Positions 36,628 to 45,957 are shown, counted from the first letter of the stretch. The stretch is 64,000 nucleotides of DNA from Microbacteriaceae bacterium (GCA_019638805.1 JAHBTA010000001.1:248001-312000), one strand, 5' to 3'. Program-made: numbers and translations. Notes: a model not told the origin generated them from the sequence alone.

Positions 36628-37143
36628 ATGCCGCGCGCCCGGCCTGCGCTCCTCGCCGTACCCCTCCTCGTGCTCCTCGCGGGTTGCGTCGGCGACCCGG
36701 AGCCCGCCCCGACCCCGCTCACGCCATCGCAGGCGTGCGCGGCGTTGGGCGACGCCGTCGAGGCGTTCTACGAGACCACCAGCCCCGGCTCCACGGTCAC
36801 GACGCTGAAGCCGTGGGATCTTCCCGAGATCAAGGGCTTCCGGATTCCGACTCCGTCGTGCGCCTTCAAGGTCACGCCCGACCCGGCGGTGACCCCGGGC
36901 GACGTCTTCACGATCGAGAGCTTCTATCTCGACTACGACGAGGGCCTCACGGTCGACCTGCCCGAGCGCCTCGAGGACGCGGGGTACCAGCGCAAGCACC
37001 CGGACATCCCGACCTGGTCGGCGAACATGCTGGGTCGCTCCTACAGCGCGGCCATCCTCCTGTTCCAGCCCGGGGACGGCCAAGCCTACAGCGTGGCGGC
37101 CGAGCACTTCCGGGTGCTCGACCTGACCCTCGGTCAGACCTGA
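36628..37143 (+). CDS. Predicted lipoprotein of unknown function
   Basis: The 171-residue product has a lipoprotein signal with lipobox LLAGC (Cys20), followed by a Pro/Thr-rich linker (EPAPTPLTPSQ). The mature part contains two further Cys residues (ACAAL and PSCAFKV), which could pair outside the membrane. I do not recognise the family. The ATG has ACGGAGG seven bases upstream; a GTG at 36598 is rejected because it would lengthen the n-region. Divergent from smc. Confidence 0.72.
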   Translation: MPRARPALLAVPLLVLLAGCVGDPEPAPTPLTPSQACAALGDAVEAFYETTSPGSTVTTLKPWDLPEIKGFRIPTPSCAFKVTPDPAVTPGDVFTIESFYLDYDEGLTVDLPERLEDAGYQRKHPDIPTWSANMLGRSYSAAILLFQPGDGQAYSVAAEHFRVLDLTLGQT

Positions 37144-37182
37144 GCAGCGGACCAGAGCACCGGACCAGAGGACGGTATCGAG

Positions 37183-38250
37183 ATGAGCGGATTCGAGCTC
37201 GACGAGCTCACGCCGCCCACCTCGGTCGGCGACCCGAGCTGGGCGGATTTCGTGGCATCCGTCGCGGTGCGCAACGCCTGCGAGGTGGGCGCCTACGCGA
37301 CCCCGGAACTGGCGATGTCCGCCGAGGAGCTTCTGCCCCATTGGCTCGACCCGCGGGAGCCGAGGCGCTGGTGGGTCGCCCGGGCGGGCGGCGAGGTCGT
37401 CGCGCGCGGGCTCCTGGAGTGGCAGCTTGACGACGACGAGCGGGTCGCCTGGGTCACCCTGCAGGTGGATCCGGCGCACTGGCGCCTGGGCATCGGGCGC
37501 GCCATAGCGGACGTCGTCGAGGACGCCGCTCGCGAACACGGCTTCTCCCGGATGCTGACCTACGCCCCCAGCGCGGACGCACCGGGCGAGCAGCTGGTTC
37601 CCCCGACCGGAGCAGGGGGCGTTCCGCGCTCGGCCCGCGAGGTGCGCTTCCTGCTGGCTCGGGGCTGGAGACTGGAGCAGGTGGCGCGGGCGAGCCGGTT
37701 CCCGTTACCGGCCGACCGCGCGGACCTGGATCGACGACGCGACGCCGCCACCGAGGCGGCGGGCGGGTATCGCGTGCACACCTGGGCGGGGCCGACCCCT
37801 GAGCGGTGGCTCGCCGACCTCGCCCACCTGCGCACCCGGATGAGCACCGAGGAGCCTTCGGCGGGGCTCGAACCTCCCGAGGACCGGTGGGACGCGCAGC
37901 GCGTGCGCGAGCACGACGATCACATGGCGCAGGCGCCGCTGCAGATCCTCACCGCGGTCGTCGAGCACATCGCGTCCGGTGGGCTCGCGGGGTTCACGCA
38001 GCTCTCCGTGCCGCATGAGCCGACCCAGCCCGTCACCCAGTACGACACCCTGGTGCTGCCCGAGCATCGCGGCCACCGGCTCGGCATGCTGCTCAAGGTC
38101 GCGAACCTGCTCGCGCTGGAAGACCGGTCCCCCGGCCACCCGAGCGTGCTGACCTGGAACGCCGAGGAGAACCGGCCCATGCTCGACGTCAACGAGGCGG
38201 TCGGCTTCGTGCGCATCGGCGCCGAGGGCGCCTGGCGGAAGGATCTGTAG
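37183..38250 (+). CDS. Tandem GNAT-family acetyltransferase
   Basis: The 355-residue protein has two GNAT-like halves. The N-terminal one shows WVTLQVDPAHWRLGIGRAIADVV, close to the acetyl-CoA-binding R/Q-x-x-G-x-G/A loop. The C-terminal one shows QYDTLVLPEHRGHRLGMLLKVANLLAL with an EHRGHRLG binding loop and a typical NAEENRPMLDVNEAVGF end. Double GNAT proteins include mycothiol synthase MshD, but the N-terminal half differs, so I give only the family. It follows the lipoprotein gene by 39 bases and converges on mutM. Confidence 0.83.
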   Translation: MSGFELDELTPPTSVGDPSWADFVASVAVRNACEVGAYATPELAMSAEELLPHWLDPREPRRWWVARAGGEVVARGLLEWQLDDDERVAWVTLQVDPAHWRLGIGRAIADVVEDAAREHGFSRMLTYAPSADAPGEQLVPPTGAGGVPRSAREVRFLLARGWRLEQVARASRFPLPADRADLDRRRDAATEAAGGYRVHTWAGPTPERWLADLAHLRTRMSTEEPSAGLEPPEDRWDAQRVREHDDHMAQAPLQILTAVVEHIASGGLAGFTQLSVPHEPTQPVTQYDTLVLPEHRGHRLGMLLKVANLLALEDRSPGHPSVLTWNAEENRPMLDVNEAVGFVRIGAEGAWRKDL

Positions 38251-38274
38251 CCCGGGTTCGGGCGGAAGGATCTG
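38234..38274. repeat. 14-bp direct repeat at the 3' end of the GNAT gene
   Basis: GGCGGAAGGATCTG occurs at 38234-38247 (last codons of the GNAT gene) and again at 38261-38274, 27 bases on, in the gap before mutM. It looks like a short tandem duplication. Confidence 0.7.
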
Positions 38275-38285
38275 CAGCCGGCGGC

Positions 38286-39185
38286 TCAGGCCGCGGTGCT
38301 CCGCACCCTGACCCGCTGGCACCGCGGGCAGAAGTGCGAGCCCCGGTTCATGAAACTCTCGCGCACGATCGGGCGTCCGCATCGTGGGCACGGCAGACCG
38401 GCCCGGCCGTAGGCTTTGAGCGAGTGGGCGAAGTACCCGGACTCGCCGTTCACATTGAGGTACTGCGCGTCGAAGCTCGTTCCGCCCTCGGCGAGGGCGC
38501 GACCCAGTACGAGCCGCACCTCGGCGAGCAGCGCGGAAGCGCGCGGGCGGCTCAGGGATCGCGTGGGCTGGTCGTAGTGCACGCGCGCGGCCCACAGCGC
38601 CTCGTCGGCGTAGATGTTGCCGATGCCGCTCACCAGGGTCTGATCCAGCAGAGCGCGCTTGATCGTGGTGTCCTTGCGCAGCAGCCTCGCGAGGAACCGG
38701 CGGTCGTCAAAGAGTGGGTCCACCGGATCGCGGGCGATGTGGGCGACGGACGACGGGATGAGCTGAGCGGGCGCGTCCACCGCGGGCACCAGATCGTCCA
38801 GCGCCATCGACCCGAAGATGCGCTGGTCGACGAAGTCGACGCGCAGCGGCCCGGCGTCCGGGTGGGTCACGCCGAGCACGATCCTGGTGAGCCGATCGAC
38901 CGGGGAGCCGGGGGTGCGCAGCAGGACCTGCCCGCTCATCCCGAGGTGAATGACGAGCGCGACCGGGGCGCCCGCCGGATCCGCCAGCGGAACCCACAGG
39001 TACTTGCCGCGGCGCTCGGGAGACCCGAGGCGCGCTCCCCGGAGGCGGGTGACGAAGTCCTCGGCGGGGCCGGGATGCCGTCGCAGCGAGCGCTCGTCGC
39101 GCACCTCGACCGCGTCCACGCGCGCACCCGTCGCGGCCGGGGCGAGACCGAGGCGTACGACCTCGACCTCAGGGAGTTCGGGCAT
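38286..39185 (-). CDS. mutM: Formamidopyrimidine-DNA glycosylase
   Basis: The 299-residue enzyme removes oxidised purines such as 8-oxoguanine. The catalytic N-terminal Pro2 and Glu3 are present (MPELPEVEVVR). Further features are the lysine-containing HLGMSGQ region, the helix-two-turn-helix segment LLDQTLVSGIGNIYADEALWAARVH and the C-terminal zinc finger CPRCGRPIVRE...FCPRCQR. Nineteen bases separate it from rnc upstream. Confidence 0.96.
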   Translation of the reverse strand: MPELPEVEVVRLGLAPAATGARVDAVEVRDERSLRRHPGPAEDFVTRLRGARLGSPERRGKYLWVPLADPAGAPVALVIHLGMSGQVLLRTPGSPVDRLTRIVLGVTHPDAGPLRVDFVDQRIFGSMALDDLVPAVDAPAQLIPSSVAHIARDPVDPLFDDRRFLARLLRKDTTIKRALLDQTLVSGIGNIYADEALWAARVHYDQPTRSLSRPRASALLAEVRLVLGRALAEGGTSFDAQYLNVNGESGYFAHSLKAYGRAGLPCPRCGRPIVRESFMNRGSHFCPRCQRVRVRSTAA

Positions 39186-39204
39186 CTGGGCGTTCGGGCA
39201 TCGG

Positions 39205-39978
39205 TCAGGACTCGGACGGCTCGGCGGACCGCGGCTCGGCGGCTCGCTGCTCGGCGGCTCGCTGCTCGCGCGGCTGCAGAGCCTCCCAGGCCGAGAGCGC
39301 CGCGGACATCTCCGCCTGCTTCTTGCTCGTCCCGTCGCCCTCGCCGACCGGGGAACCGCTCAGCAGGACGGTCGCGTGGAAGCGCTTGGAGTGATCCGGC
39401 CCGCTGTCGGTCACCGCGTAGTGCGGAAGGCCCTTGCCCAGGCGCGTGGACAGCTCCTGGAGGCTGGTCTTGGGGTCCATGGCCGCACCGAAGCGTCCGG
39501 GGTCGGCGAGCAGGGGCGCGATGAGCCGCATCACGAGGGCGGTGGCCTCGTCCGGCCCGACGGAGAGGTAGGCGGCGCCGATGATGGCCTCGACCGTGTC
39601 GGCCAGGATGGACGCCTTCTGGCGCCCGCCGGTGAGCTCTTCCCCGCGGCCGAGCCGCAGGTGCGCGCCCAGCCCGATGTGCTCGGCGATCTCGGCGAGC
39701 GCGGACGACGACACCAGGCTCGCGCGGCGCTTGGCCAGCTCCCCCTCGTCGGTGTCCGGGTGCTCGCGATAAAGCATCACCGTGACCGCCTGGCCCAGGA
39801 TCGAGTCGCCCAGGAACTCGAGGCGCTCGTTGTGCCGCACGCCCTCGTGCTCGTAGGCGAACGAGCGGTGGGTCAGCGCGAGCTCGAGCAGCTCGGCGTC
39901 GATCTCGACCCCGAGTGCCCGGGTGAGGTCGGCACGGTCGCCCTCAGGAACGTCCGCGTCGCCCGAAGGGCGAGCCAT
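39205..39978 (-). CDS. rnc: Ribonuclease III
   Basis: The 257-residue enzyme cuts double-stranded RNA and matures rRNA. The catalytic domain has the signature HNERLEFLGDSILGQAV and the Asp/Glu set in DTVEAIIGAAYLS. A C-terminal double-stranded RNA-binding domain (DPKTSLQELSTRLGKGLPHYAV, GEGDGTSKKQAEMSAALSAWEAL) is followed by a repetitive charged tail (EQRAAEQRAAEPRSAEPSES). It starts four bases after rpmF, so the two are cotranscribed. Confidence 0.96.
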   Translation of the reverse strand: MARPSGDADVPEGDRADLTRALGVEIDAELLELALTHRSFAYEHEGVRHNERLEFLGDSILGQAVTVMLYREHPDTDEGELAKRRASLVSSSALAEIAEHIGLGAHLRLGRGEELTGGRQKASILADTVEAIIGAAYLSVGPDEATALVMRLIAPLLADPGRFGAAMDPKTSLQELSTRLGKGLPHYAVTDSGPDHSKRFHATVLLSGSPVGEGDGTSKKQAEMSAALSAWEALQPREQRAAEQRAAEPRSAEPSES

Positions 39979-39982
39979 AAGT

Positions 39983-40186
39983 TCAGACGTCGGCGACCTT
40001 GCGGCCCTTGTACTCCAGGTACAGGGGGGTGCCGGCCGAGTCCTCGACCACCTTGGCGCGGTGCGGGAGGCTGTAGACCGTCCGGCCGTTCTCGACCGAC
40101 TTCACCAGGTGCACGGGCGCGGCCTTCCACTGCGACCGGCGGGCGCTCGTGTTGGCGCGGGACTGCTTGCGCTTGGGAACGGCCAT
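39983..40186 (-). CDS. rpmF: 50S ribosomal protein L32 (bL32)
   Basis: The 67-residue protein starts [20 protein letters not shown], the typical bL32 N terminus. The zinc-binding Cys set found in some L32 proteins is absent, so this is the zinc-free form. It lies between the DUF177 gene and rnc, the usual order. Confidence 0.95.
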   Translation of the reverse strand: MAVPKRKQSRANTSARRSQWKAAPVHLVKSVENGRTVYSLPHRAKVVEDSAGTPLYLEYKGRKVADV

Positions 40187-40225
40187 GGGTGTCTCTTCTC
40201 TGTGCTCGGCGCTCGGGCCGGAGGT

Positions 40226-40762
40226 CTACTCGGTGTCGGTGTCGGACGCATCCGTCCGGAAGCCCTCCAGCGCCGCCCACCGCGGGTCGGTCGCCTCGCG
40301 CTCGGGCCGCTCCGGAGCGTCCGTGAGCTTCTCCCCCGTGACGGGGTCGAGGCCCGGACAGTCCGGCCGGCACACCGGCTGGAACGGCAGTGCGAGCACC
40401 ACCGCGTCCCGCACGACCGGTTCGAGATCCACGTGATCATCTCGAACCTGGAAGTCGAAGGCTTCATCGGGAGAATACGCGAAAAGCTCCTGGAAATCGA
40501 CCTGGACCGGGATGCTGACCGGGTCCAGACAGCGCACGCACTCCCCCGAGGCGGTCGCCTCCGCCTCCCCCGTGACGAGCACTCCCTCGTGCAGCCCCTC
40601 GAGGCGCAGCTCGATCTCGAGCGGCGTCCCGGCCGGGACGACGGCGGCCCCGGCGCCCAGTTGCTCGGGCGCGTCGAACTCGAGCGAGCGCTCACGCAGC
40701 TCGCCGGGGCGATGCACGAGGTCACGGACGTCGACGACGTAGGGGCGGGCGGTGGCGGGCAC
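40226..40762 (-). CDS. DUF177/YceD-family protein
   Basis: The 178-residue protein contains VVDVRDLVHRPGELRERSLEF at the N terminus and the conserved Cys pair SGECVRCLDP and PVCRPDCPGLDPVTGEKL. The family is linked to 23S rRNA or L32 expression and almost always precedes rpmF, as here (39 bases). The GTG at 40762 is chosen because the family starts close to this motif; longer upstream frames belong to shadows of the aminotransferase gene. Confidence 0.88.
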   Translation of the reverse strand: MPATARPYVVDVRDLVHRPGELRERSLEFDAPEQLGAGAAVVPAGTPLEIELRLEGLHEGVLVTGEAEATASGECVRCLDPVSIPVQVDFQELFAYSPDEAFDFQVRDDHVDLEPVVRDAVVLALPFQPVCRPDCPGLDPVTGEKLTDAPERPEREATDPRWAALEGFRTDASDTDTE

Positions 40763-40806
40763 GAAGCGAAATCCTACGCGTTCGCTCGTGCCCGCGCCGC
40801 GTGCCG

Positions 40807-42123
40807 CTAGCCCTTCTCCACCGCCGTGAACGCCTCGTCGTAGATCGCCAGCGCCTTCTCGACCTGCTCGGCCGTCACGGTGCACGGCGGCACGACATGG
40901 ATGCGGTTGTCCGACACGAACGGGAGCAGCCCGCGCGCCATGAGCTCGTTCTTCAATGCGCCGATGGTGGAGGCCGGGACGGGCTCCCGGGTCTCGCGCG
41001 AGGTCACCAGATCCAGGGCCCAGAACACGCCGAGGCCGCGGACCTCGCCGATCATCTCGTGCTTCTCGGCGAGCGCACGAAGCCCGGGGCCGAGAACGTC
41101 CTCGCCGATGCGCTTGGCGTTCTCGACGATGCCCTCCTCCTCCATGGCGTCGATCGACGCGACGATGGAGGCCATCGCGAGCGGGTGCCCCGAGTAGGTG
41201 AGTCCGCCGGGGAAGACCTGGTCCGAGAACGCGTTCGCGATCGACTCGGACAGGATGACCCCGCCCGCGGGGACGTAGCCGGAGTTGACGCCCTTGGCGA
41301 AGGTCACCAGGTCGGGGACGATCCCGTCCGGGTTCACGGTCTCGTTCTGCCAGGAGAACCAGTCGCCCGTGCGGCCGAAGCCGGCCATGACCTCGTCGAT
41401 GATGAGGACGATGCCGTACTCGTCGGCGATGGCGCGAAGCCCCGTGAGGTAGCCGGGCGGCGGCACGAGCACGCCCGCGGTGCCTGGCACGCCCTCGACC
41501 AGGATCGCGGCGATCGAGCCGGGCCCCTCGACCTGGACGATGCGCCGCAGGTGGTGCAGGGCGCGCTCGGACTCCTGCTGAACCGAGTCCGACCAGAACT
41601 CGCTGCGGTAGGCGAAGGGCCCGAAGAAGTGCACGTGGCCGCGCGCGTACTCGTTGGGCACGCGACGCCAGTCGCCCGTGGCCACGACGGCGGCACCCGT
41701 GTTGCCGTGGTAGCTGCGGTAGTGGGTGAGGATCTTGTCCCTGCCGGTCACGATGCGCGCCATTCGCATGGCGTTCTCGTTCGCGTCGGCGCCACCGTTG
41801 GTGAAGAAGACCTTGTCGAAGTGCGCTCCCGCCTTGGCGAGAATGCGCTTGGCCGCCTCGCCGCGCGCCAGGTTGGCATGCGCGGGGGCGACCGTGGGCA
41901 GAAGGGCGGCCTGGTCCTGGATGGCCTTCACGACCTTGGGGTGCAGGTGCCCGATGTTGACGTTCACGAGCTGGCTGGAGAAGTCCAGATAGCGCTTCCC
42001 GGCCTCGTCCCAGACCTCGACGCCTTCGGCGCCGGCCAGGACGAACGGGTTGAGCGCGCCCTGCGCCGACCAGGAGTGGAAGACGTGGGCGCGGTCGAGG
42101 GTGTAGGCGAGCGAGTCGCTCAT
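40807..42123 (-). CDS. Class III PLP-dependent aminotransferase (probable beta-alanine or related omega-amino acid transaminase)
   Basis: The 438-residue enzyme shows the family segments FTNGGADANENAMRMAR, SYHGNT, LIIDEVMAGFGRTGDWF and the PLP lysine in VTFAKGVNSGYVP. Class III members of this length transfer amino groups from omega-amino acids to pyruvate or 2-oxoglutarate. Its place at the end of an operon with dihydropyrimidinase and ureidopropionase-like genes suggests beta-alanine or 3-aminoisobutyrate as substrate, by inference. Last gene of the minus-strand operon. Confidence 0.85.
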   Translation of the reverse strand: MSDSLAYTLDRAHVFHSWSAQGALNPFVLAGAEGVEVWDEAGKRYLDFSSQLVNVNIGHLHPKVVKAIQDQAALLPTVAPAHANLARGEAAKRILAKAGAHFDKVFFTNGGADANENAMRMARIVTGRDKILTHYRSYHGNTGAAVVATGDWRRVPNEYARGHVHFFGPFAYRSEFWSDSVQQESERALHHLRRIVQVEGPGSIAAILVEGVPGTAGVLVPPPGYLTGLRAIADEYGIVLIIDEVMAGFGRTGDWFSWQNETVNPDGIVPDLVTFAKGVNSGYVPAGGVILSESIANAFSDQVFPGGLTYSGHPLAMASIVASIDAMEEEGIVENAKRIGEDVLGPGLRALAEKHEMIGEVRGLGVFWALDLVTSRETREPVPASTIGALKNELMARGLLPFVSDNRIHVVPPCTVTAEQVEKALAIYDEAFTAVEKG

Positions 42124-42209
42124 GGGTATCGGAGGTGCTTTCTGTGTCTGGTCGCGCGGTGCGCGGTGGATGGGTGGCGGGGGCGGCCGGGGCCGCCCCC
42201 GCCGGGGTA

Positions 42210-43373
42210 CTACTGGCCGCCCTCGGTGAGGACGACGTCGATGGGCGTGTAGGTCCCGTCAACGACGACGCCCTCCTCCTCGAGCTCGGCGAGCGCCTTC
42301 TCGATGTACTCGTTCGAGTACACCGAGGCGGGCGGGTCGGCCTCGATGAGGTTGAGGCCGTCCTGGTTGACCGCCGACTTGGCGCCGGCGATCGTCTTGT
42401 CCCACGCGGCCTTGTTGTTCAGCCCGAAGCCTCCGCCGGCCCAGATGAGCTTGTTGACCTCGTTCATCTGCCACAGCTGGTGCACGGGGCCGACCGGGAA
42501 GGCGGCCTCGGCGTTGATCGCCGCGTTGTAGGTGATCGCCGCGGCGTCCTCGGGGTTGTCGCGGGCGTAGACCCAGCCCTTGGTGACGGCCTTCAGGAAC
42601 CGCACCGCGGCATCCGCGTACGCCGGGTCGGACTCGAGGCGGGCGGTGTCTGCCCAGATCGCGTCCTGCAGCATGGCCCCGTCGGTGTCCTCGTACGAGA
42701 CCACGTCGAAGTCCTCCGGCTGGTAGAGCTCACCCGTGGCCGGGTTCACCACCTCGAGGATCTGCGCCCACTCGTTGTAGGTCATCGCCTGCGCGGCGTC
42801 CACGTCGCGGTCCAGCAGCGCGTTCATGCTGAAGTCCTGCGTCGTGATCGACACGCTCGTCGAGTCGAGCCCGTCGGCGGCCATGGCCGCGAAGATCTCC
42901 CACTCGTTGCCGAAGCCCCACGAGCCGATGCGCTTGCCCTCGAAGTCGGCGACCGAGGTGATGCCGTCGCCCTTCCACGAGACCTGGAGCGTGCCCGACT
43001 TCTGGAACACCTGGGCGATGTCGGTCAGCTCGACGCCGGTGGCCTCGATCGATCCGAGCACCTTGGGAACCCAGGCGACCGCAAAGTCGACGTCTCCCGC
43101 GACGAGCGCGTCCTGCGGCACAATGTCGCCGCCGGACGGGACGATCTCGACGTCATCGAAGCCGTACTCCTCGAAGTAGCCCTGGTCCTGGGCGACGTAG
43201 TAGCCGGCGAACTGAGCCTGCGGCAGCCACTGCAGCTGCAGCTTGATCGACGTCAGGGGCTCGAAATCGCCGTCGTCCCCACCGTCGGTGGAGGGCGAGG
43301 TGCAGGCCGCAAGCGCGACGGCTGCGGTCATGGCGGTGGCTGCGAGCAGCGCACGCCTGATGCTGTGTCTCAT
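42210..43373 (-). CDS. ABC transporter substrate-binding lipoprotein, NMT1/THI5-like
   Basis: The 387-residue protein has a lipoprotein signal (lipobox ALAAC, Cys24) and a THI5/SsuA-like binding fold: LQLQWLPQAQFAGYYVAQDQGYF is the family hallmark, followed by ISVADFEGKRIGSWGFGNEWE-type text. Relatives bind thiamine pyrimidine precursors, riboflavin-type or other aromatic heterocycles. With the neighbours, a pyrimidine- or hydantoin-like ligand is plausible. ATG with AAAGGA six bases upstream. Confidence 0.87.
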   Translation of the reverse strand: MRHSIRRALLAATAMTAAVALAACTSPSTDGGDDGDFEPLTSIKLQLQWLPQAQFAGYYVAQDQGYFEEYGFDDVEIVPSGGDIVPQDALVAGDVDFAVAWVPKVLGSIEATGVELTDIAQVFQKSGTLQVSWKGDGITSVADFEGKRIGSWGFGNEWEIFAAMAADGLDSTSVSITTQDFSMNALLDRDVDAAQAMTYNEWAQILEVVNPATGELYQPEDFDVVSYEDTDGAMLQDAIWADTARLESDPAYADAAVRFLKAVTKGWVYARDNPEDAAAITYNAAINAEAAFPVGPVHQLWQMNEVNKLIWAGGGFGLNNKAAWDKTIAGAKSAVNQDGLNLIEADPPASVYSNEYIEKALAELEEEGVVVDGTYTPIDVVLTEGGQ

Positions 43374-43415
43374 GCTGGTCCTTTCATCGGTTCATGGGGC
43401 GATACAGGGTGCCGG

Positions 43416-44237
43416 TCAGACCGGCGTCCGCCTCGTCGCGAGCCTTTCGAGCAGGGACGTGACGAGGAAGAAGACGAGGCCGATGGCGATGCCGCCCGCC
43501 ACGTACGCCCAGGCGAGGGCGGCGCGCCCGGACTTGGCGTAGGTCGCGATGGCCGTGCCGATGCCGTCGCTCGGCCCGCCGAAGTACTCGGCCACGAGGG
43601 CCGAGATGACCGCGAGCGAGCTCGCGATGCGCAGGCCGGTCAGCAGGTATGGCAGCGCCGAGGGCAGGGTGAGCACCCGGAAGGTCTGGAAGCCGGTGGC
43701 CCCCGATGCGCGCAGCAGGTCGCGATGCACCGGGCGGGTCTGCCGCAGGCCGCGCAGCACGTTGAGGAACACCGGGATGAACGCGGCGATGGCCGCGACC
43801 GCCTGCCGCCCGAACTGGCTGGACGCCCCGAACATGGTGTTCAGGATGGGCGTGAGCGCCACGATCGGCACGACCGCGATGGCCGCGACCAGCGGCGCGA
43901 GCATGCCGTCGACCGGCCGCCAGGCGGCGGCCAGCCCGGCCAGCACGATCGCGACGATCGTGCCGGCCAGCAGGCCCACGAGCGAGTTGGTCGCCGTGAT
44001 GACGGTGTCGTCCCAGATGATCCCGGCGCGCAGCACGAGCTCGGCGCCGATCGCGATCGGGCTGGGCAGCATCCGGGGGGCGATCTTCAGCACGTCGACG
44101 ACGAGGATCCACGCCAGCACGATGACGGCGCCCACGACGACGGGGGCGACGAACCGCAGCCACGAAGGCAGCCCGCGCGCTGCGCGCGAGGTGCGCAGCG
44201 ACACGTCGGGGAGGGCGGGCAGGCTCGGGGCGCTCAT
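43416..44237 (-). CDS. ABC transporter permease (second of two)
   Basis: The 273-residue protein has about six membrane helices and the BPD_transp_1 EAA loop (DLLRASGATGFQTFRVLTLPSALPYLLTGLRIASSLAVI). It belongs to the SsuC/ThiX-type permease family. The ATG overlaps the ATPase stop (ATGA). Confidence 0.88.
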   Translation of the reverse strand: MSAPSLPALPDVSLRTSRAARGLPSWLRFVAPVVVGAVIVLAWILVVDVLKIAPRMLPSPIAIGAELVLRAGIIWDDTVITATNSLVGLLAGTIVAIVLAGLAAAWRPVDGMLAPLVAAIAVVPIVALTPILNTMFGASSQFGRQAVAAIAAFIPVFLNVLRGLRQTRPVHRDLLRASGATGFQTFRVLTLPSALPYLLTGLRIASSLAVISALVAEYFGGPSDGIGTAIATYAKSGRAALAWAYVAGGIAIGLVFFLVTSLLERLATRRTPV

Positions 44238-45058
44238 CGTTCGTTCGCCCTCTCCACGGGGGATCCGTGCAGGGCCTCGCGCACGGCCGTGACCTTCGCG
44301 AAGTACGCCTCCGACTCGCGCAGCCCCTCGGGGCGCTCCTCGCCGAAGCCGGTCTCGATGACGTCGGTGATCCGGCCCGGCCGCGGGCTCATGACCACCA
44401 CCCGATCCGAGAGGTAGACCGCCTCGGGGATGGAGTGGGTCACGAACACCACGGCCGCCCCGGTCTCCGATGCGATGCGTGCGAGCTCGGACTGCAGGTA
44501 CTCGCGCGTCATCTCGTCGAGCGCGCCGAATGGCTCGTCCATGAGCAGCAGGCGCGGGTTCTCGGCGAGAGCGCGCGCGATCGCCACGCGCTGCTGCATG
44601 CCGCCGGAGAGCTGGTCGGGGTAGCGATCCACGAACTCGCTCAACCCGACCAGCCCGGCCAGCTGGGCGACCCGCTCGTCGCGCTCGGCGCGACCCATCC
44701 GGTGCAGCTCGAGCGGCAGGGAGATGTTGCCGGCGACCGTGCGCCAGGGCAGCAGACCCGCCTGCTGGAAGGCGATGCCGTAGTCCTGGTCCACACGCGC
44801 CTTCTGCGGCGTCTTGCCGAAGACCTCCAGCTCGCCCGCGGATGCCTGGTCGAGATCGGCGACGAGACGCAGCAGGGTCGACTTGCCGCATCCGGAGGGC
44901 CCGATGAGCGACACGAACTCGCCGGCCGCGACCTCCAGATCGACGCCGGTCAGCGCGAGCACCTCGCCCCCGGTCGCGGCGAAGGTCTTGCCGACTCCCC
45001 GGGCCCGTACGGCGGGCGCGGGGGCGGTCGCGCCCCTGGTCTCGTCGGTCGGTGTCAC
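44234..45058 (-). CDS. ABC transporter ATP-binding protein
   Basis: The 274-residue ATPase has Walker A LIGPSGCGKSTLLRLVADL, the Q-loop in YGIAFQQAGLLPW, signature LSGGMQQRVAIARAL, Walker B LLLMDEPFGALDEMTRE and the switch His in VTHSIPEAV. It matches nitrate/sulfonate/taurine-type importers. The GTG at 45058 overlaps the first permease stop and its own stop overlaps the second permease start. Confidence 0.92.
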   Translation of the reverse strand: MTPTDETRGATAPAPAVRARGVGKTFAATGGEVLALTGVDLEVAAGEFVSLIGPSGCGKSTLLRLVADLDQASAGELEVFGKTPQKARVDQDYGIAFQQAGLLPWRTVAGNISLPLELHRMGRAERDERVAQLAGLVGLSEFVDRYPDQLSGGMQQRVAIARALAENPRLLLMDEPFGALDEMTREYLQSELARIASETGAAVVFVTHSIPEAVYLSDRVVVMSPRPGRITDVIETGFGEERPEGLRESEAYFAKVTAVREALHGSPVERANER

Positions 45059-45957
45059 GCGGTCGCCTCTCCTCGTCGGTAGTTCGAGAGCACCAGGCCC
45101 AGGATCGCGACCGAGCCGGCCGCGACGAGCCCGAGCGCGATGGAGCCGAAGGTCGGCCCCCACGGTGCGGCCGGGTCGCTCGAGCCCTGACCGGCCAGTT
45201 GGATGAGCATGCGTCCGATGCCCCCGCGCATGCCGATCGACACCTCGGCGACCACGGCGCCGACGACCGCGTTGGCGGCCGCGAGACGCAGCGCAGGCAG
45301 GAGGTAGGGCACGGCGGCGGGCAGACGCAGCCGCAGGAGCGTCGGCCAGTACCCGGCGGCGTAGGAGCGCATGAGGTCCAGATGGATGCGGTCGGGGGCA
45401 CCCAGCCCGCGCAGCGCCCCGACGGCGACCGGGAAGAACGCCAGGTACGACGCGATGAGCGCGACCGAGAACCATTGCGGCCACGGGGTGCCGCTGCGGT
45501 CGATCTGGTTGCCGATCGCGTTGACCACCGGGGCGAAGGCGATGAGCGGCACGGTCTGGCTCACGACCACCCAGGGCAGCACACCCCACTCGACGAGCCG
45601 CCAGCGCTGCATGAGCAGGCCGAGCACCGCGCCGACCGCGACGCCGATGAGCCACCCGACGGCGGCGAACCCGAGCGTGAGCAGGGCGGCCTGCACGACC
45701 GACACCAGCAGGATCGGGCTGTCCCCTCCGCTCGTGGACTGGAACAGGCGCGCGAACATGTCCCACAGGTGCGGCATGGCCCGGTCGTGCGTGCGCGGCA
45801 GGATCATGACGCCGGAGCCGGTCTGCCCCTCGGTCGCGCCGACCACGACACCCTCGGCCGGCCCGAGGAACTTGTACAGCTCCCACAGCCCGGCCACCGC
45901 GAGCACGCCGATCACACCCCACACCACGGTGGACGTGCGCCGGCTCCTCGACCTCAC
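45055..45957 (-). CDS. ABC transporter permease (first of two)
   Basis: The 300-residue permease has an N-terminal helix, an external segment of about 50 residues (EGQTGSGVMILPRTHDRAMPHLWDMF) and then the BPD_transp_1 core with the EAA loop DLMRSYAAGYWPTLLRLRLPAAVPYLLPALRLAAANAVV. The GTG at 45957 overlaps the LLM stop, and its stop overlaps the ATPase start. Two different permeases point to a heterodimeric channel. Confidence 0.88.
   Translation of the reverse strand: MRSRSRRTSTVVWGVIGVLAVAGLWELYKFLGPAEGVVVGATEGQTGSGVMILPRTHDRAMPHLWDMFARLFQSTSGGDSPILLVSVVQAALLTLGFAAVGWLIGVAVGAVLGLLMQRWRLVEWGVLPWVVVSQTVPLIAFAPVVNAIGNQIDRSGTPWPQWFSVALIASYLAFFPVAVGALRGLGAPDRIHLDLMRSYAAGYWPTLLRLRLPAAVPYLLPALRLAAANAVVGAVVAEVSIGMRGGIGRMLIQLAGQGSSDPAAPWGPTFGSIALGLVAAGSVAILGLVLSNYRRGEATA

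Noticed and set aside
40226..42262. A 678-codon minus-strand frame joining a shadow of the aminotransferase region to DUF177
   Set aside because: Only the last 178 codons match a family; the rest is an out-of-frame reading of the aminotransferase gene, so it is not a fusion protein.
43416..45401. A 661-codon minus-strand frame that looks like a fused ATPase-permease
   Set aside because: The permease begins at the ATG at 44237, which overlaps the ATPase stop; the upstream part is an out-of-frame shadow.
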